Shown piece after piece: positions 61,711 to 64,000 of a stretch of 64,000 nucleotides of DNA (the stretch's first letter is position 1; the number at the start of each line of letters is the position of its first letter). Origin of the DNA: Nocardia asteroides (GTDB taxonomy: Bacteria; Actinomycetota; Actinomycetes; Mycobacteriales; Mycobacteriaceae); contig NZ_CP089214.1 of NCBI RefSeq assembly GCF_021183625.1, positions 2,852,001 to 2,916,000 of the forward strand. The letters run 5' to 3'. The notes under the pieces are model-generated. The model saw only the letters and a list, made by a program, of their open reading frames with translations, had not been told where the DNA came from and did no database searches. Position numbers and translations under genes: made by a program.

Positions 61711-62352
61711 TCATCGGATGAGCCGATCTGTGTAACCTGCCGCGACCAGGGTGGCGAAAGCGTCCCTGACGTCGGCAGGCACGTCCTGCTCGATTGCGAA
61801 CCCTTGCTCTGCGTACGTCCACACGCGCTGCGTCTCCCCGACGAGCGAGGTGAGCACCAGATCGGTGTCCCCGATCGACTCGACATAGTCGTCGAAAGGG
61901 AGCGCGGTGAACGAGCACACCACCTCGACCTCCGGCCACACCTTCCGGCACGTGGCGTAGCCGCGCCGCGCCTGCTGCGGCTTCGTGATCAGCGTGACCG
62001 ATCGGATGTCGCGCCCGGCGAGCAACTCGCGAGAGAACTCGATGTTCTGCCCGGTGTTCGTCGCCGCCGGCTCCACCAGGATCACCTCGTCCGGTACACC
62101 GAGTGCCAGCACGATCTCGCGATAGTGCACCGCCTCCCCGCGCGGGAAACGGACCGCGGTGACCGGCGAGGTCGCTCCGGTGAAGACGATCAGCGGGATC
62201 AGGCCGCGGTGATACAGCTCCGCGGCATGGCCGGCGACGCTCGGATCGTGGCCGCCGAGACCGATTCCCACGTCGGTCACCCGCTGCTCGTGCCGCAGCC
62301 GGTTGTACTCCCACAGCCTCTCGATCGCGGGCCTGAGCGATACCGGGAACAT
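61711..62352 (-). CDS. YdcF/ElyC (DUF218) family protein
   Basis: This 213-residue protein is a DUF218 member: VTDVGIGLGGHDPSVAGHAAELYHRGLIPLIVFTGA, EAVHYREIVLALGVP and EPAATNTGQNIEFSRELLAGR are the typical three blocks with the conserved Asn-Thr and Glu. It lacks the membrane helices of SanA/ElyC, so it is cytosolic like YdcF, which binds nucleotides. An ATG at 62352 has GGAG upstream; a GTG six codons earlier is also possible. It lies 24 bp after the XRE gene and is often paired with such regulators in actinobacteria. Confidence 0.75.
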   Translation of the reverse strand: MFPVSLRPAIERLWEYNRLRHEQRVTDVGIGLGGHDPSVAGHAAELYHRGLIPLIVFTGATSPVTAVRFPRGEAVHYREIVLALGVPDEVILVEPAATNTGQNIEFSRELLAGRDIRSVTLITKPQQARRGYATCRKVWPEVEVVCSFTALPFDDYVESIGDTDLVLTSLVGETQRVWTYAEQGFAIEQDVPADVRDAFATLVAAGYTDRLIR

Positions 62353-62376
62353 GGCGGTCCGACTCCGCACCGAAGA

Positions 62377-63549
62377 TCAGACCTGGACCCCGAGCCACGA
62401 AGCGAACCCGGTGAGGCTGCTCGTCTGCCTGCGCTGTGCGGCGGCGATGCCGTGGACGGTCTCTCGTACGGCCGGGTGCAGGCGAGTCTGTTGCGGCGCG
62501 ATCCGGCGGGCCTGGTTCAGCGCGTCCAGCGCTTTGTCCGGCTTGCCGGTCAGCAGCCATGCGCGGCTCACGTCTTGCCAGTGGTGCCCGGCGCGGGTCT
62601 TCGCGAGCGACCTGGGCAGCTTCAAGGCGGAGCCTTCACGAGCGGCTCGACCCGGATCACCCGCCTCCAACTCGACACCGACCGCGTGAATCTCGGTATT
62701 GGCCGGGCCGAACAGCGTCTCGTACGCCCGCGACTCATGCCCGAGCCGCTGGCCGATGGCACGCGCCTCCGCGAGGTGATCGTGGGCCGTGTCCAGCCGC
62801 AGCCCACGTGCCGCCGCCACCGCCCCGGCCAGGTGCGCAGCACCTGCCACCGACAGCGCGCCTTCGCTCTCGCCGGGCGACTCAGCGATCGCCTTGTCGA
62901 CAAGGGTGAGGGCGAGGTCGGTGCTGTCTTGGTAGACCAGCAGCCGCGTGCGCATCACCTGGCCGACGGCAGGAGCGAGAGGGTCGTTCCCGCGAGCCGC
63001 CGCCCAGTCGTAGCGGTCGATCGCGGGGATCGTCAGCGACATGAAGCCGAAGCGCCTGCACATCCGGTCGGCCGCGTTGTAGGCGCTGCACAGCAACTCG
63101 TAGGCGGCGGGATCTGCGGTCTCCTGCAACGCACCGTAGGTCTTCCGAATCAGCGCGGGCAGCTTCGCTAAAGCCTTGCGGCTGTTGCCCTTCCGGTCCT
63201 CATCATTGATCCGTTGCATGGAGGCTTGCAGGTCCGCGATCGTCCCGGGCTCCTCGGGCCGCACGTATTCGCCCTCGCACAGAATCGCCCGCAGCTCGGC
63301 GATGCCCTCGAGGGGACCGTCTTCTGCGAGAACTTCCCGGTACGGCGTGCCAGTGAGCCGCTCGGGCTCGACGCGCAGCACCCGCGCGGCGGCAGCGATG
63401 AACGCCGGACTGGCCGGTTCGCGGCCCTGCTCCACAGCCTTGACCATCGCCAGGCTGTAGTTCGCGCGGGTGGCGAGTTGGCGCTGGCTCAAGCCCGCGA
63501 GCTTCCGCTCGGCCGCAATGGCCTGTCCAGCGTGAGGCGATGGGCTCAT
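62377..63549 (-). CDS. XRE-family regulator with TPR-like C-terminal region, copy 2
   Basis: This 390-residue protein has a clean N-terminal XRE helix-turn-helix (AIAAERKLAGLSQRQLATRANYSLAMVKAVEQGREPASPAF) and a C-terminal helical repeat region (AAHLAGAVAAARGLRLDTAHDHLAEARAIG, ALDALNQARRIAPQQTR). It is the first gene of a three-gene operon with YdcF and an unknown gene. Its ATG lies 6 nt after TATCCT, so the mRNA may be leaderless, and an inverted repeat overlaps that element, suggesting autoregulation. It is divergent from the second copy of the small-protein cassette. Confidence 0.85.
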   Translation of the reverse strand: MSPSPHAGQAIAAERKLAGLSQRQLATRANYSLAMVKAVEQGREPASPAFIAAAARVLRVEPERLTGTPYREVLAEDGPLEGIAELRAILCEGEYVRPEEPGTIADLQASMQRINDEDRKGNSRKALAKLPALIRKTYGALQETADPAAYELLCSAYNAADRMCRRFGFMSLTIPAIDRYDWAAARGNDPLAPAVGQVMRTRLLVYQDSTDLALTLVDKAIAESPGESEGALSVAGAAHLAGAVAAARGLRLDTAHDHLAEARAIGQRLGHESRAYETLFGPANTEIHAVGVELEAGDPGRAAREGSALKLPRSLAKTRAGHHWQDVSRAWLLTGKPDKALDALNQARRIAPQQTRLHPAVRETVHGIAAAQRRQTSSLTGFASWLGVQV

Positions 63550-63555
63550 GTTCCC

Positions 63556-63572
63556 AGGATAGGGCGCTATCC
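63556..63572. promoter_or_regulatory. XRE copy 2 promoter with overlapping inverted repeat
   Basis: On the minus strand TATCCT (63556-63561) ends 6 nt before the XRE start. GGATAG (63557-63562) and CTATCC (63567-63572) form a perfect 6-bp inverted repeat with a 4-bp centre over this element, a candidate operator for the regulator itself, facing the cassette on the other side. Confidence 0.45.
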
Positions 63573-63695
63573 CCTACCTAGCCCTTCGATGCGCCCGTGC
63601 GCACCAGGCTTCCCGTCAAACGTCCGCCCCTGGAGGCGGATTCATCTCCCGGTGGCGGTAGGGGCCAGAGCCGGGGCGGGTGGCAGGGGAACTCG

Positions 63696-63899
63696 ATGGA
63701 ATGGCTTTCTGATTCGCGCACGATGCGTCGCGTAGCCGCAGGGCTGCGACGGCTGGACATCTATCCAGCTGCGTGCAAGTGGACGGACCCGCTACGGGGT
63801 CGATCTCACGCACACCACCTCATGGCCATCCACGCGGGGCATCGCTGCCCCCGGTACTCCATGGCCGTGGCATACCTGGAACAGACGAGCTGGTCGTGA
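63696..63899 (+). CDS. 67-residue conserved small protein, copy 2
   Basis: This protein reads MEWLSDSRTMRRVAAGLRRL followed by the same His/Cys/Tyr-rich block as copy 1 (positions 35200-35403); only a handful of N-terminal residues differ. The DNA is close to 90% identical by eye over the cassette, with more silent than replacement changes, which implies selection on the protein. A GGGGAA ribosome site precedes the ATG in both copies. Function unknown. Confidence 0.65.
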   Translation: MEWLSDSRTMRRVAAGLRRLDIYPAACKWTDPLRGRSHAHHLMAIHAGHRCPRYSMAVAYLEQTSWS

Positions 63900-64000
63900 T
63901 CGCGGTGGGATGGGTGGTCGTTATCGGCCTGCCGCTGGCGGTGCTGGCGCTCGCTGTGCTGTGGCCCGAACAGACCCGCGACGAAGACCCGCCGGATAGG
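63896..64000 (+). CDS. Single-helix membrane peptide, copy 2, cut by window edge
   Basis: The GTG start overlaps the stop of the 67-residue gene (GTGA), as in copy 1. The visible 35 residues read IAVGWVVVIGLPLAVLALAV then LWPEQTRDEDPPDR, one membrane helix and an acidic tail. The frame is still open at the right edge, so the end is not seen. Confidence 0.6.
   Translation, partial: MIAVGWVVVIGLPLAVLALAVLWPEQTRDEDPPDR

Overview
The window is high-GC actinobacterial chromosome, most likely Nocardia or a close mycolic-acid-containing relative. The evidence is mycothiol S-conjugate amidase, class II GlpX, a DesA2-like desaturase, PhoH2, an MmpL transporter, and a gene order that follows the Mycobacterium tuberculosis Rv1108c-Rv1074c backbone from memory (xseA/xseB, DUF4245, glpX, fum, desA2, phoH2, glyA, coaA, Z-prenyl synthase, hlyIII, DUF255 ... 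mca, DUF4307, greA, metB, cbs, SGNH lipase, fadA3). No rRNA, tRNA, CRISPR array or transposase was seen.

Layout. 1-17.0 kb is housekeeping: exonuclease VII (3' part of xseA, then xseB), central carbon enzymes (glpX, fum), a desaturase-like protein, PhoH, one-carbon metabolism (glyA), CoA synthesis (coaA), short prenyl synthesis, hemolysin III, a class III adenylate cyclase and a thioredoxin-fold DUF255 protein. 17.1-38.8 kb is accessory DNA placed between the homologues of Rv1084 and Rv1082. It holds a translationally coupled pair (a frameshifted nucleotidyltransferase-like DUF6932 gene and an unknown gene), a three-gene MoxR ATPase/VWA operon, a lipid locus (MFS and MmpL transporters divergent from a reducing type I PKS, a PapA-like acyltransferase and an unknown protein), a two-gene small-protein cassette, a phosphotransferase and an XRE/TPR regulator. 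38.8-48.8 kb returns to the conserved backbone (mca, DUF4307, greA, metB, glutaryl-CoA dehydrogenase, cbs, SGNH hydrolase, fadA3). 48.8-52.6 kb has a Bax-inhibitor-like membrane protein, an rRNA methyltransferase and two lipoproteins. 52.9-59.1 kb is one NRPS gene with architecture A-T-C-A-T-R. 59.2-64 kb has a uracil-DNA-glycosylase-like domain on a histone-H1-like tail, small unknown genes, a second XRE regulator operon with a YdcF protein, and a second copy of the small-protein cassette, cut by the window edge.

How the genes work together. The PKS should build a fully reduced, probably branched acyl chain that the PapA-like enzyme esterifies to an acceptor, with MmpL (and perhaps the MFS protein) moving the product outward, like the sulfolipid, DAT and PAT loci of mycobacteria. 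The NRPS has the domain order of staphylococcal AusA and probably releases a dipeptide aldehyde that can cyclise. The two near-identical cassettes at 35.1-35.4 kb and 63.7-64.0 kb are in inverted orientation about 28 kb apart, and each lies beside an XRE regulator. At least fourteen genes have a TANNNT hexamer only 6-8 nt before the start codon, pointing to widespread leaderless transcription.
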